Origin: UBA8514 sp050251415
GTDB lineage: Bacteria; Bacillota; Clostridia; Lachnospirales; Anaerotignaceae
Assembly (NCBI GenBank): GCA_050251415.1
Contig: JBFWMT010000025.1
Coordinates: 1-35,882 of the forward strand
Length of the DNA stretch: 35,882 bases
Direction of reading: 5' to 3'
This document shows positions 14,264 to 22,684 of this stretch, one piece after another. The notes beneath the pieces are model-generated. The model did no database searches, was not told where the DNA came from, and saw nothing but the letters and a program-made list of their open reading frames with translations. The position numbers and the translations under genes were made by a program. The first letter of the stretch is position 1. Each line of letters starts with the position of its first letter.

Positions 14264-15424
14264 ATGAAAAAATTTAAATTCATTAACTATAAATTTATAG
14301 GAATTATGATTGCAGTTGCACTGGCTATCGGTGGATGTGGGGAAAAAGCCACTCCTACTTCGGCAGAAGCACCCGCAGAAGCCCAACAGACACAGACCGC
14401 AGAAACTGCCACAACTGCTGAATCTGAAACACCCAGTGTGGTAACAGATGTTTATAATCGTCAGGTGGAACTGCCTGAAAAAATAGAAACAATCGCTGCA
14501 ATAGGGGGTGCTACACGCATTCTTACTTATGCCGGATGTGCAGATAAGCTTGTTGGTGTAACGGATATGGATAAACAAAATGTTTCCACAATGCCCTATA
14601 CGGCTGTTAATGCTGAAGCTTTTAAAGATTTAACTTCCGTAGGCAGTGGCGGAAGCAATGATACCTGTTACATAGAGGCCTTGGTAACGCTTCAGCCGGA
14701 TGTGATTTTCGGATTGACCGATGAAGATACAATTAAAGACATCGCAGAAAAAACAGGAATACCAACCATAGGAATTTATCCAACAGGGATGTTTGATGAA
14801 AGCTTCTATTCTGCTTTAGATTTAATTGGTAACGTTATGGGAACACAAGAACACTGCACAGAGGTTGTAGATTACATTAAAAAATGTCAAACCGATTTAA
14901 ATGACCGTACCAAGGATATTCCTGATGACCAAAAGCCAACGGTTTATACAGGTGCAGTTAGCTTTAAGGGCGGACATGGTTTTGAGGGTACATACGGGGC
15001 CTATCCTCCTTTTGATGCTGTTAATGCCAAAAATGTTGTTGATGAAACAGGCAAAACCGGAGCCATGTTAATTGATCTTGAAAAGGTGATGGGTTGGAAC
15101 CCGGATATAATTTTCTTAAACCCAACCAATATGGAGCTTGTTAATGAGGATTATGCAAAAAATGCGGCTTATTATGATGGATTGAAAGCGGTTCAAAACG
15201 GAGAGGTTTATTCACAAATTGCATATAATTATAACTGGACAAATATGGAAATATCCATTGCCGATGCTTACTACGCTGGTAAAATAATTTATCCTAAACA
15301 ATTTGAGGATATTGATATGGCAAAAAAAGCAGATGAAATTTTCACTGTAATGCTTGGTCAGCCATTTTATGAAAAGCTGGTGACCGATGGTTCAAAATTT
15401 GACAAAATAACCATAGGAGAATAG
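14264..15424 (+). CDS. ABC importer substrate-binding lipoprotein, FecB/BtuF type
   Basis: This 386-aa protein has a lipoprotein signal peptide ending in LAIGGC near residue 25 and a Thr/Ala/Glu-rich linker. A periplasmic-binding-protein type 2 domain (class III, siderophore/B12 type) follows: VVTDVYNRQVELPEKIETIAAIG and, later, LEKVMGWNPDIIFLNP (cores shown). It captures the ligand outside the membrane and delivers it to the FecCD-type permease. ATG 14264 is preferred over an upstream GTG because GGAGC lies 10 nt before it and a signal peptide starts there. The family binds ferric siderophores, haem, cobalamin or metal ions; the ligand cannot be told from sequence alone. Confidence 0.92.
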   Translation: MKKFKFINYKFIGIMIAVALAIGGCGEKATPTSAEAPAEAQQTQTAETATTAESETPSVVTDVYNRQVELPEKIETIAAIGGATRILTYAGCADKLVGVTDMDKQNVSTMPYTAVNAEAFKDLTSVGSGGSNDTCYIEALVTLQPDVIFGLTDEDTIKDIAEKTGIPTIGIYPTGMFDESFYSALDLIGNVMGTQEHCTEVVDYIKKCQTDLNDRTKDIPDDQKPTVYTGAVSFKGGHGFEGTYGAYPPFDAVNAKNVVDETGKTGAMLIDLEKVMGWNPDIIFLNPTNMELVNEDYAKNAAYYDGLKAVQNGEVYSQIAYNYNWTNMEISIADAYYAGKIIYPKQFEDIDMAKKADEIFTVMLGQPFYEKLVTDGSKFDKITIGE

Positions 15425-15431
15425 ATGTATA

Positions 15432-16484
15432 ATGAATGAACAAAGTAATTATAAAAAATACATTCGTTTTAAATTGCTGTTTATTTTGTTTTTAGCTGCG
15501 GCAACTGCTGCAGCTACCTTGTTTGCCATAAGTGCGGGGTCCGCTGAACTTTCCCTAAAGGAAGTTATAATGACGCTTTTTGGACATGGAGATGCCAAAT
15601 CAGCAATTGTAATTTTTAATATTCGCCTTCCAAGAATTATAACAGCAATTGTAGCTGGAATAGGTCTTGCAACCGTAGGGTGTGCAATGCAAAGCATCCT
15701 TCGTAATCCTTTAGCCTCTGCGTCTACACTGGGAATTGCACAAGGGGCGGCTTTTGGGGCTTCTTTTGCAATCATTGTGCTTGGGGCGGGAATTCAGAAC
15801 CAAACCTTGGATGGAATTACAATTTTAAACCCCTACACTGTGTCTTTTTGTGCTTTTGTAAGTGCGATGCTATCAACGATAGTTATTCTTGGGCTTTCAT
15901 ATTTCAATAAAGTTACGCCAGAATCTATGGTGCTGTCAGGGGTAGCACTAAGCACTTTGTTTTCTGGTGCAACCACTCTTCTTCAGTATTTTGCTGCGGA
16001 TGTTAAGGTTGCCGCTGTGGTATTTTGGACATTTGGGGATTTAGGGCGAACCAGCTGGCAAGAAGTTATCATTATGTCTGTAATTGTAGCTTTGGCACTT
16101 GTTTACTTTGTGTTTAACCGATGGAACTTTAATGCCCTTCAAAATGGCGAAGAGACCGCAAAGGGACTTGGCGTTAACGTGGACACTATGCGTATGGCAG
16201 GCATGTTTATTTGCTCTTTAACAGCGGCGACCATTGTATCTTTTATTGGCATAATTAACTTTATTGGGCTTATAGCACCCCATCTTGTAAAAAGATTTGT
16301 TGGAAGCGACTATAGATATCTTCTTCCTGCTTCTGCACTAATGGGAGCATTTTTACTTGTGCTTAGTGACACCGTTGCACGGTTAGTAGTGTCTCCTGTT
16401 ATTTTGCCTATTGGTGCCATAACATCTTTTTTGGGTGCACCTTTGTTTTTATATTTATTGTCGAAAGGAGTAGGGAAAAGATGA
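15432..16484 (+). CDS. FecCD-family ABC transporter permease
   Basis: This 350-aa permease has about ten membrane segments and the hallmarks of FecCD/BtuC proteins: FNIRLPRIITAIVAGIGLA near the start, MQSILRNPLASASTLGIAQG (core), and the C-terminal GFIGLIAPH-like segment IINFIGLIAPHLVKRFVG that contacts the ATPase. It forms the homodimeric channel of the importer. It begins 7 nt after the binding-protein gene and its stop overlaps the ATPase start by four bases (ATGA). Confidence 0.95.
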   Translation: MNEQSNYKKYIRFKLLFILFLAAATAAATLFAISAGSAELSLKEVIMTLFGHGDAKSAIVIFNIRLPRIITAIVAGIGLATVGCAMQSILRNPLASASTLGIAQGAAFGASFAIIVLGAGIQNQTLDGITILNPYTVSFCAFVSAMLSTIVILGLSYFNKVTPESMVLSGVALSTLFSGATTLLQYFAADVKVAAVVFWTFGDLGRTSWQEVIIMSVIVALALVYFVFNRWNFNALQNGEETAKGLGVNVDTMRMAGMFICSLTAATIVSFIGIINFIGLIAPHLVKRFVGSDYRYLLPASALMGAFLLVLSDTVARLVVSPVILPIGAITSFLGAPLFLYLLSKGVGKR

Positions 16485-17242
16485 TTGCAGTTAAAAACTT
16501 GGATTTTTCTTACAAGGGAAACAATAAAATACTGAGTAAAGTTGCATTTGATGCCATAGAAGGACAGTGTATTGCAATATTAGGGAATAATGGAGCAGGT
16601 AAAAGCACACTAATAAAATGCCTTAACCATATTTTAATGCCTAAAAACGGTTCAATATATATTAATGGTCAAGATGTGCACAAATTGGGGCGAAATGAGA
16701 TTGCAAAACATATGGCATATGTAGCACAAAAGAATGTAAGTGAACGTTTTACAGTATTTGATGCTGTACTGTTAGGACGAAAACCGTATATTCAGCTGGA
16801 AGCAAAAAAGAATGACGTTGATATAACAGAAGCTGTTATAAAACGTATGGGGTTAGAGCCTTTTTCACTGCGCTATGTAGATGAGCTTTCAGGGGGAGAA
16901 ATGCAAAAAGTGATGCTGGCAAGAGCATTAGCACAACAGCCCAAAGTTCTTCTTTTAGATGAACCAACCAGTAACTTAGATTTGCGCAATCAATATGATG
17001 TTCTTGAAGCAGTTAGAGAAATAGCAAAGAAAGAAAATATTAGCGTTATAATAGTCATTCATGATTTAAATCTTGCAATTAGATACTGCGACAAATTTTT
17101 GTTTTTTAAAAATAGCAATGTTTATGCTTACGGAGGAAAAGAGGTAATGACACCCGAGAATATAAGCCATGTATATGGAATGCCTGTTGCAGTTGAAACA
17201 GTTAAGGGCGTTTCTATGGTGATTCCTATGCCTGAAATCTGA
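16481..17242 (+). CDS. ABC transporter ATP-binding protein, FecE/BtuD type
   Basis: This 253-aa ATPase carries Walker A GNNGAGKS (residues 35-42), the signature LSGGEMQK, Walker B VLLLDEPTSNLD and the H-loop IVIHDLN. All catalytic residues are present, so it can energise the importer. It overlaps the permease gene by four bases. The gene ends the cluster and is followed by a 10-bp stem at 17374. Confidence 0.95.
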   Translation: MIAVKNLDFSYKGNNKILSKVAFDAIEGQCIAILGNNGAGKSTLIKCLNHILMPKNGSIYINGQDVHKLGRNEIAKHMAYVAQKNVSERFTVFDAVLLGRKPYIQLEAKKNDVDITEAVIKRMGLEPFSLRYVDELSGGEMQKVMLARALAQQPKVLLLDEPTSNLDLRNQYDVLEAVREIAKKENISVIIVIHDLNLAIRYCDKFLFFKNSNVYAYGGKEVMTPENISHVYGMPVAVETVKGVSMVIPMPEI

Positions 17243-17373
17243 TTGAACCTTTTGGGGCGATTTTGGAATTAAAACGGGTTACTCCTTAGCAAGCAGTTAT
17301 TGTAATGGTAGTTTTTTTATAAAACTCCATTTTTCACCTACCCCTGCGGTAATAAATATTATATCAATGAAAG

Positions 17374-17408
17374 TAGCACTGAGAAAAAATCTCAGTGCTA
17401 TGTTTATT
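17374..17408 (+). terminator. Terminator of the ABC importer cluster
   Basis: TAGCACTGAG (17374-17383) pairs perfectly with CTCAGTGCTA (17391-17400) across a 7-nt A-rich loop. TGTTTATT follows on the plus strand, a weak T-tract. The minus-strand side has no T-run. The rest of the 254-bp gap (17243-17496) shows no gene. Confidence 0.65.
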
Positions 17409-17496
17409 TATGAACCCCTAATGATATTGAAAATATTATAGATTCATTTTTATAGATAATCACTACACTTTAATAGAATAGAGTTAGATATAGCCA

Positions 17497-18777
17497 TTAT
17501 TCAACAACCCCTAAAAGCTGGGCAGCAGTTAACGCCATAATTTTTGCAGCGGCCTTCATTTCCTCTATCACTGCATATTCATCAGATTTATGTGCCAAAA
17601 TCAGGCGTCCTGGCCCATAAACAATGCACTGTTCCATGCCTCCTTTATGGACAATATATTTCTGATCGTCCATGCCGGGACTTACGGAAAACTCCATTTT
17701 TTTACCAAGGAACGTCTCTCCTGCGGCCAACACGGTATTTACGATTTCCGTATCACTGGAAACCAAAGTAGGATTATCTTCCAAATGATATTTTATGGAA
17801 TAAGAAATACCTGGCATTTCTTTGAGTGTTTTTTCACACACTTCCTCAATTTTTGATTTTGCCCATGCCACACTAAGTTCGGGAATCAGTCGCCAGTCAA
17901 AGCTTATTTTACAGCTTGGAGGTACCGTATTTACTTTTTCACCTGCATGAATCATGGTTACAGTCAGTGTTGTTTTTTTACATTCCGGAGGATTAATTGG
18001 CAAAGGTGAAAACTCAGAAATCAAAGGTTCTATATCCGTTTTGATGTTATTTAGCAGTCGGTTGGCAAACTCAATGGGGTTAATTCCTTGGCTTGGCATG
18101 CTTCCGTGGCTTTGTTTTCCCACAATATTGACATCAAACCACACGGTTCCACGGTGTCCAAGGCAAACCTTATCCACATCAAGGCATTCGGTGATAATGC
18201 AATAATCGGTGTTTTCCTTGTGAAACCAGCCTTGTTCCACCATATAGCCAACACCGCCTTTTCCCCCACTTTCCTCATCACAGGAAGCAGAGCTCATCAC
18301 GGTGCCTTTTAGCTGAATCCCTGCTTCTTGCAGGGCTTTGATGGCAATAATCTGGGAAACGATACCGCTTTTTTGGTCTGAAGAGCCTCTGGCATAGATT
18401 TTGCCGTCTTCAATATCACACCCATAAGGGGCATGTAGCCAGTTTTCGCCTTCGGGAACGACATCGTAGTGACCCGTAAAATGGATATTGGGGCGTAGAG
18501 ATTCCCCTTTGAGTGTACCAACCACATTGATTCTGGGAAGTCCAATGCCATCGGGGTCAACTTCCTTAAGCCTTTCTTCTGGAACGGATATGTATTGAAC
18601 CTCCATTCCCATTTTTTCCATCATACTACCAATGGCTTTTGTGCACTTGTCGTAGTTGTGTCCGGGAGGATTTTGTGTTGGGATTGAAAATATATCCACT
18701 GCAAAATCAATTAATGTTTGCTCCAAGCTCTCAACAGCGTCGTCAATTTTTTTAATCATTAAATCTCTTTTCACCAT
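17497..18777 (-). CDS. M20-family metallopeptidase / deacylase (ArgE/DapE type)
   Basis: This 426-aa protein belongs to the M20 family, whose two-zinc enzymes hydrolyse N-acyl amino acids or small peptides. The zinc-binding and catalytic pieces are visible: HFTGHYDVVPEGENW (H103, D105), ARGSSDQKSG (D134) and CDEESGGKGG (E168/E169). A dimerisation domain follows (VGKQSHGSMPSQG). The start at 18777 has AAGGAG upstream. The substrate cannot be assigned; N-acetyl or N-carbamoyl amino acids and dipeptides are options. It lies 473 bp past the DapA-family gene, and a terminator sits between them, so it is probably its own unit. Confidence 0.9.
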   Translation of the reverse strand: MVKRDLMIKKIDDAVESLEQTLIDFAVDIFSIPTQNPPGHNYDKCTKAIGSMMEKMGMEVQYISVPEERLKEVDPDGIGLPRINVVGTLKGESLRPNIHFTGHYDVVPEGENWLHAPYGCDIEDGKIYARGSSDQKSGIVSQIIAIKALQEAGIQLKGTVMSSASCDEESGGKGGVGYMVEQGWFHKENTDYCIITECLDVDKVCLGHRGTVWFDVNIVGKQSHGSMPSQGINPIEFANRLLNNIKTDIEPLISEFSPLPINPPECKKTTLTVTMIHAGEKVNTVPPSCKISFDWRLIPELSVAWAKSKIEEVCEKTLKEMPGISYSIKYHLEDNPTLVSSDTEIVNTVLAAGETFLGKKMEFSVSPGMDDQKYIVHKGGMEQCIVYGPGRLILAHKSDEYAVIEEMKAAAKIMALTAAQLLGVVE

Positions 18778-19250
18778 ATCTCACTCCTTATATTATATAA
18801 AAATAATAAAAGCCCATCTGTATATTCCAAGACTTTTTAGAATCTACTGATCGGCTTTCAAATTTAAAGAACCCTTCAATAAAATTGCATTGAATATGTG
18901 TGAAAGTCAAATCAATCGCTGAAGCTTTATCAGTCCACATCTTAAAACAAAATACTTTATTTATGTAATATATTACCTGATTTTGTGGGAATGTACAGAC
19001 TAAACCTTAAATAAGTTCTTATTTCTTATGATCTATTACGTAAGAAAACCCATTGACAGCTATTGCTAATAATGGGCTTGTCTAAGTTCTGACCACAGGC
19101 AAAACCTTTAGTTTTCTTAATACAAAAAAATCGCCGCAGATAAAAACCTGCGGCTACAAACAAAACCATAACTTTGGGAGAAAGTTATCAAATATTAAAA
19201 TTAAAACAAATCTATTGATAAATTTTAGGAGATTGGTATTTTAGTGTAAC
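18778..19250. other. Gene-free interval upstream of the M20 gene
   Basis: No gene is visible in this 473-bp AT-rich stretch. It holds the terminator of the aldolase operon (listed separately) and a second stem (CCCATT/AATGGG near 19050-19076) with TTTTCTT on its leftward side. The M20 promoter must also lie here. TATAAT on the minus strand (18797-18792) is a possible -10 box, but I find no convincing -35. No sigma-54 promoter was seen. Confidence 0.5.
19122..19154 (-). terminator. Terminator of the alcohol dehydrogenase-aldolase operon
   Basis: GCCGCAG (19133-19139) and CTGCGGC (19148-19154) form a GC-rich stem with an 8-nt loop. Read leftward it is followed by GATTTTTTTG. It lies about 100 nt after the aldolase stop. 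Confidence 0.8.
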
Positions 19251-20144
19251 TTATTTCTTGTACTGAGGGTAACATTTGTCAATTGTCTCTGTAATGCCTT
19301 TTATAGCCTCGTCAGAAATCAAGCCAAATGGTTTACGGCATGGACCTACTGGCTGCCCAATAATATTTGTTGCTGCTTTTATAATAGAATTAGGGTTTCC
19401 ATATTTAAAGCAGTCTCTAATGGCACGAATAGAATCTTGAGCCGTTTTTGCAGCTGCAATATCCCCCTTAATATAGTTCTGATATATGCTCACCATAACT
19501 TCTGGAATAACATTTGCTACTGCTGTGATGCCGCCCTTTCCGCCTGCCATCAATGTCCAGAGGATAAGAGAGTCATTGCCTGAAAGAACTGAGAATGTGT
19601 TTGAGTCTGTTGCTTCAATATATCTAAGAATGTTATCAAAGTTACCACTTGAATCCTTTACACCCTTAATGTTTGAACAATTATTTGCAAGCTTTGCAAC
19701 TGTTGTGTAATCAATGCTTACACCTGCCCTTGCTGGAATATTATAAAGTACAATCGGAACATCAACTGATTTTGAAACAGATGAAAAATGCTCATAAAGC
19801 TCGCTCTGGTTAAGGGCTGCAAAGTAAGGTGTTACAAGAGAAAGTGCATCAACGCCCATATCCTGTGCCGTCTGTGCAAGCTCAACAGTATCTGCTGTAC
19901 TTACACAGCCTGCTCCTGCATAAATAGGAACTCTTTTTTTAGCCTCGTCCACTACAATTTGCATTACTCTTTTTTTCTCTTCCATCGACATAATATAGAA
20001 CTCTCCGTTGGTTCCAAGAGTAAATATTCCGTCTACACCTGCAGCAACCTGTCTGTTAACCTGATTTCTTAGCTCAGCCTCATTGATTGAACCATCATCA
20101 AACATTGGGGTTACCATTGCGGCAACTATACCTTTAATTTCCAT
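19251..20144 (-). CDS. DapA/NAL-family class I aldolase or dehydratase-type lyase
   Basis: This 297-aa TIM-barrel protein forms a Schiff base with a 2-oxo acid, normally pyruvate. The catalytic Tyr134 (VLYNIPARAG) and Lys163 (IKGVKDSSG) are present, as is Arg139. The GTTGE loop of dihydrodipicolinate synthases reads GTNGE here, which argues somewhat against lysine biosynthesis. ATG 20144 is chosen because AGGAG lies 9 nt upstream. It is the second gene after an iron-dependent alcohol dehydrogenase, behind a sigma-54 promoter, so a catabolic aldolase releasing pyruvate plus an aldehyde is likely. Other family reactions (sialate lyase, keto-deoxy-sugar acid aldolase or dehydratase) remain possible. 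Confidence 0.88.
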   Translation of the reverse strand: MEIKGIVAAMVTPMFDDGSINEAELRNQVNRQVAAGVDGIFTLGTNGEFYIMSMEEKKRVMQIVVDEAKKRVPIYAGAGCVSTADTVELAQTAQDMGVDALSLVTPYFAALNQSELYEHFSSVSKSVDVPIVLYNIPARAGVSIDYTTVAKLANNCSNIKGVKDSSGNFDNILRYIEATDSNTFSVLSGNDSLILWTLMAGGKGGITAVANVIPEVMVSIYQNYIKGDIAAAKTAQDSIRAIRDCFKYGNPNSIIKAATNIIGQPVGPCRKPFGLISDEAIKGITETIDKCYPQYKK

Positions 20145-20189
20145 TAAAAACACTCCTTTTTTTTTATAATTATTATTTTCGGATTACTT

Positions 20190-21341
20190 TTACATAACTT
20201 TTTTGTAAAGGTTTCTTATGTCTTCCATACTTAATTCCTTCATATTGTTCACAAGAAGTCTTGTCTGTTGGCTTCCACTTTCAACAAGAATCTCTAAATC
20301 TTCAGTTGGCACACCGAAATCCTTCAAGCTTGTTGGAATTTCCGTTACTTTAACAATATCTTTTATTTCATCTACTATGTACTTTGCTTTTTCAGCTGAT
20401 GTTTTAGAAGAAAATTCAGGGAATACAGCATCACAAAGTTTTGCTAGTCTATTCTGGCAAACATCCATGTTAAACTCCATAACGTGGGCAAATAAAATTG
20501 CATTTGATACACCATGGGCAATATGATACTTACCGCCTAACGGATAAGCAAGCGCATGAACTGCTGTAGTGCCACTGCCAGTAATTGCAACGCCACCGTA
20601 GAAAGCACCCAGAAGCATGGCTGATTTTGCCTCCACATCATCTGCATTCATATAGGCCTTTTTGATGTTTCTGAAAATAAGAGCTGCCCCTTCAAGTGCA
20701 TAGGTATCGCTAAAAGGGGTTGCCTTCTTTGATGTAAAGCACTCCACCACGTGAGCAAGCGCATCTACTCCTGTTGCCGCAATAATTGATTTTGGAAGTT
20801 TTGCAATCATTTTTGCGTCCAAAATTACATAGTCAGGAATCATATTATCGCTTACAATCCCTTTCTTTGTACTTTCTTCAGGTATTGCAACAATCGCATT
20901 GCATGTTGCCTCGCTTCCTGTCCCGCAGGTTGTCGGAATCATTATTGTTTTAATTCCCTTTTTCGCCACACTTGGGTCTATCAAAAGATCTTTAATTGCG
21001 TAGTCCATTCCCTTTAGAACAGCACAAAGTTTAGCTGCATCCATAACACTTCCGCCGCCAACCGCAACAATGAGGTCGCCCTGTGCATTTTCTACCTCTT
21101 TAATTACTCTCTCTACATCCTGATAACTTGGTTCAGGAGTAAGGTTATCAAAAACCTCATATTTAACTCCCGCAAAATCAAGTTCATTAAGCACAACATC
21201 AACAAGGCCTGTCCCTCTAACGCCCTTATCTGTAAATATAATAACTTTTTTTGCATCTTCCTTGGCAACTATGTCTTTGATGTTCCCAATACTTCCTTCT
21301 CCCCCATACACACATGAAGGAACTTTAATTTGATATGTCAT
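20190..21341 (-). CDS. Iron-containing alcohol dehydrogenase
   Basis: This 383-aa group III alcohol dehydrogenase interconverts aldehydes and alcohols with NAD(P)(H). The cofactor motif VGGGSVMDAAK is at about residues 94-104, and the iron ligands D193, H197, H262 and H276 are all present (GVDALAHVVE; HALAYPLGGKYHIAHG). AGAGGTG precedes ATG 21341. It is the first gene of the sigma-54 unit, with the DapA-family gene 45 nt behind. It probably reduces the aldehyde released by that aldolase and so reoxidises NADH; this is inferred. Family members also act on lactaldehyde, 1,3-propanediol and semialdehydes. Confidence 0.93.
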   Translation of the reverse strand: MTYQIKVPSCVYGGEGSIGNIKDIVAKEDAKKVIIFTDKGVRGTGLVDVVLNELDFAGVKYEVFDNLTPEPSYQDVERVIKEVENAQGDLIVAVGGGSVMDAAKLCAVLKGMDYAIKDLLIDPSVAKKGIKTIMIPTTCGTGSEATCNAIVAIPEESTKKGIVSDNMIPDYVILDAKMIAKLPKSIIAATGVDALAHVVECFTSKKATPFSDTYALEGAALIFRNIKKAYMNADDVEAKSAMLLGAFYGGVAITGSGTTAVHALAYPLGGKYHIAHGVSNAILFAHVMEFNMDVCQNRLAKLCDAVFPEFSSKTSAEKAKYIVDEIKDIVKVTEIPTSLKDFGVPTEDLEILVESGSQQTRLLVNNMKELSMEDIRNLYKKVM

Positions 21342-21394
21342 TATTTTTCACCTCTTAGAATTTTTTTAAATTTCATGCACTCAATATATATAAG

Positions 21395-21411
21395 AGCAAA
21401 TTTCACGCCAA
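21395..21411 (-). promoter_or_regulatory. Sigma-54 (-24/-12) promoter of the alcohol dehydrogenase-aldolase operon
   Basis: On the minus strand the sequence TTGGCGTGAAATTTGCT matches the consensus TTGGCACG-N4-TTGCT at most positions. The invariant GG (21409-21408) and GC (21397-21396) are exactly 10 nt apart. It lies about 55 nt upstream of the ATG at 21341. Transcription would need RpoN and an AAA+ activator bound upstream. Confidence 0.85.
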
Positions 21412-21569
21412 AATCATGTGATGTGAAACAAATTATTTTTTTTGTACTAAAATTGTTAAAAAAGTATAAATAACCCATTAATTCAACCTGCTATCATTAA
21501 ACATTGATTCATATTTTACACTTTTAATTACTAAAGATTAATAAATTCATTTGCAATTTACTTCCTTTG

Positions 21570-21605
21570 TTGCAAAATGCCCGTTGCATACGTTGCATTT
21601 TACAA
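21570..21605 (-). promoter_or_regulatory. Upstream activator site (TTGCA repeats) for the alcohol dehydrogenase operon
   Basis: TTGCAAAATGC (21570-21580) is repeated in inverse with one mismatch at 21595-21605. Between them CGTTGCAT occurs twice, 9 bp apart (21582 and 21591). A further TTGCAA half-site is at 21551. The site lies about 160-195 bp upstream of the -24 box, the normal distance for an enhancer of a sigma-54 activator. It shares TTGCA/TGCAA half-sites with 27124-27162. Confidence 0.7.
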
Positions 21606-21631
21606 GAAATACGTTTATATCAATACACAAG

Positions 21632-22576
21632 TCAACCTATATTGTAAGCAAAATTACATAACCATACTAATGCAGGGATAGTAATTGCAGACATTAATGT
21701 GGATGTAAGAACAATTTGTGATCCTCTTATGTAGTTTCCGCCATATTTTTTTGTAAGAATTGAAGCAAAAGCAGGGCACGGCAATCCCAGTGTTACAACA
21801 GCTACAAGTGCCAATTCTAAATCCATACGAAACATTTTAAATAAAAATAAAACGAATATAGGGATTACTCCAAGCCTTATGGCAACGATTGCCCACGCAA
21901 ATTTATTTTTAAACATTACGTCCAAAGAATAACCAGCTAAATTCATCCCAACCACTAACATCCCTATGGCAGCATTTCCTTTTGCTAATGTGTCTATAAG
22001 GTTTTGTATTGGCACAGGCATTGGTATTCCCAAAACGCTAACAGCAAGACCAATAATCATAGCTATAATTAATTGATTTTTAAACATGCCCAAACTTATT
22101 TTAGTGCTAAATGGTGTATCCTTTTGTAAAAGTAAAAATCCATAGGAATTTGTCATTAGCCTAATAAAAAGAATAAATATAGACATATAAAATAGACCTT
22201 TACTTCCAAACACACCTTCAATAACAGGTATTCCCATCATTCCGAAATTGGAAAACAAAATGCAGTATTTATATAAATTTTTGTCTAACTGCGGCTGCTT
22301 TGTTGTTTTATTAAAAATAAAGCCTAAAACAAATTCAAATAAAATTACAATAAACGAAATTATAATAAGTAATCCACACTCGGTTAAGACGTCCAATGTA
22401 AATTCAAATTGCATAGCTTTAATTATAGCGCACGGCAACATAACAGTTGAATACACATAGGTAAGTACACCCACAGCCGATTCGTCAAGTTTCTTTTGCC
22501 TCATTATAAAAAACCCAATAAGCATTATTGAAAACAGAACAAAAACCTGCTGAATAGTTACCAAAAACACCTCCAT
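21632..22576 (-). CDS. Auxin efflux carrier (AEC)-family transporter
   Basis: This 314-aa membrane protein has about ten hydrophobic segments. It matches the AEC family, with an N-terminal IMLIGFFIMRQKKLDESAV (core) and a C-terminal VTLGLPCPAFASILTKKYGG (core). In bacteria, members transport malate, malonate or other organic acids. ATG 22576 follows a GGAAGGGG site. The gene is last in the leftward series with the Tct transporter genes, with a stem-loop (22623-22662) between it and tctC. It could export a product or provide a second uptake route. Confidence 0.88.
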   Translation of the reverse strand: MEVFLVTIQQVFVLFSIMLIGFFIMRQKKLDESAVGVLTYVYSTVMLPCAIIKAMQFEFTLDVLTECGLLIIISFIVILFEFVLGFIFNKTTKQPQLDKNLYKYCILFSNFGMMGIPVIEGVFGSKGLFYMSIFILFIRLMTNSYGFLLLQKDTPFSTKISLGMFKNQLIIAMIIGLAVSVLGIPMPVPIQNLIDTLAKGNAAIGMLVVGMNLAGYSLDVMFKNKFAWAIVAIRLGVIPIFVLFLFKMFRMDLELALVAVVTLGLPCPAFASILTKKYGGNYIRGSQIVLTSTLMSAITIPALVWLCNFAYNIG

Positions 22577-22622
22577 TTTGTTCCCCTTCCAATTTGAATA
22601 CTTTAACATGCCTCTTAGTTAT

Positions 22623-22662
22623 ATAAAATGCTGACAATAGAATCCCATCGTCAGCATTTTAT
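22623..22662 (-). terminator. Intercistronic stem-loop between tctC-like and AEC genes
   Basis: ATAAAATGCTGAC (22623-22635) pairs with its exact inverse at 22650-22662 (13-bp stem, 14-nt loop). Leftward it is followed only by ATAACTAAG. The T-tract comes from the stem itself, so termination is probably partial. It may stop most transcripts after the binding-protein gene. Confidence 0.6.
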
Positions 22663-22684
22663 TTTTCGATATCTAAATATTTAA

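Noticed and set aside
5940..17400. Direct repeats marking the two ends of the integrated element
   Set aside because: By eye I found no convincing direct repeat of the 5940-6024 region near 9.0-9.3, 11.1-11.3 or 17.2-17.5 kb, so I do not name attachment sites or a right boundary.
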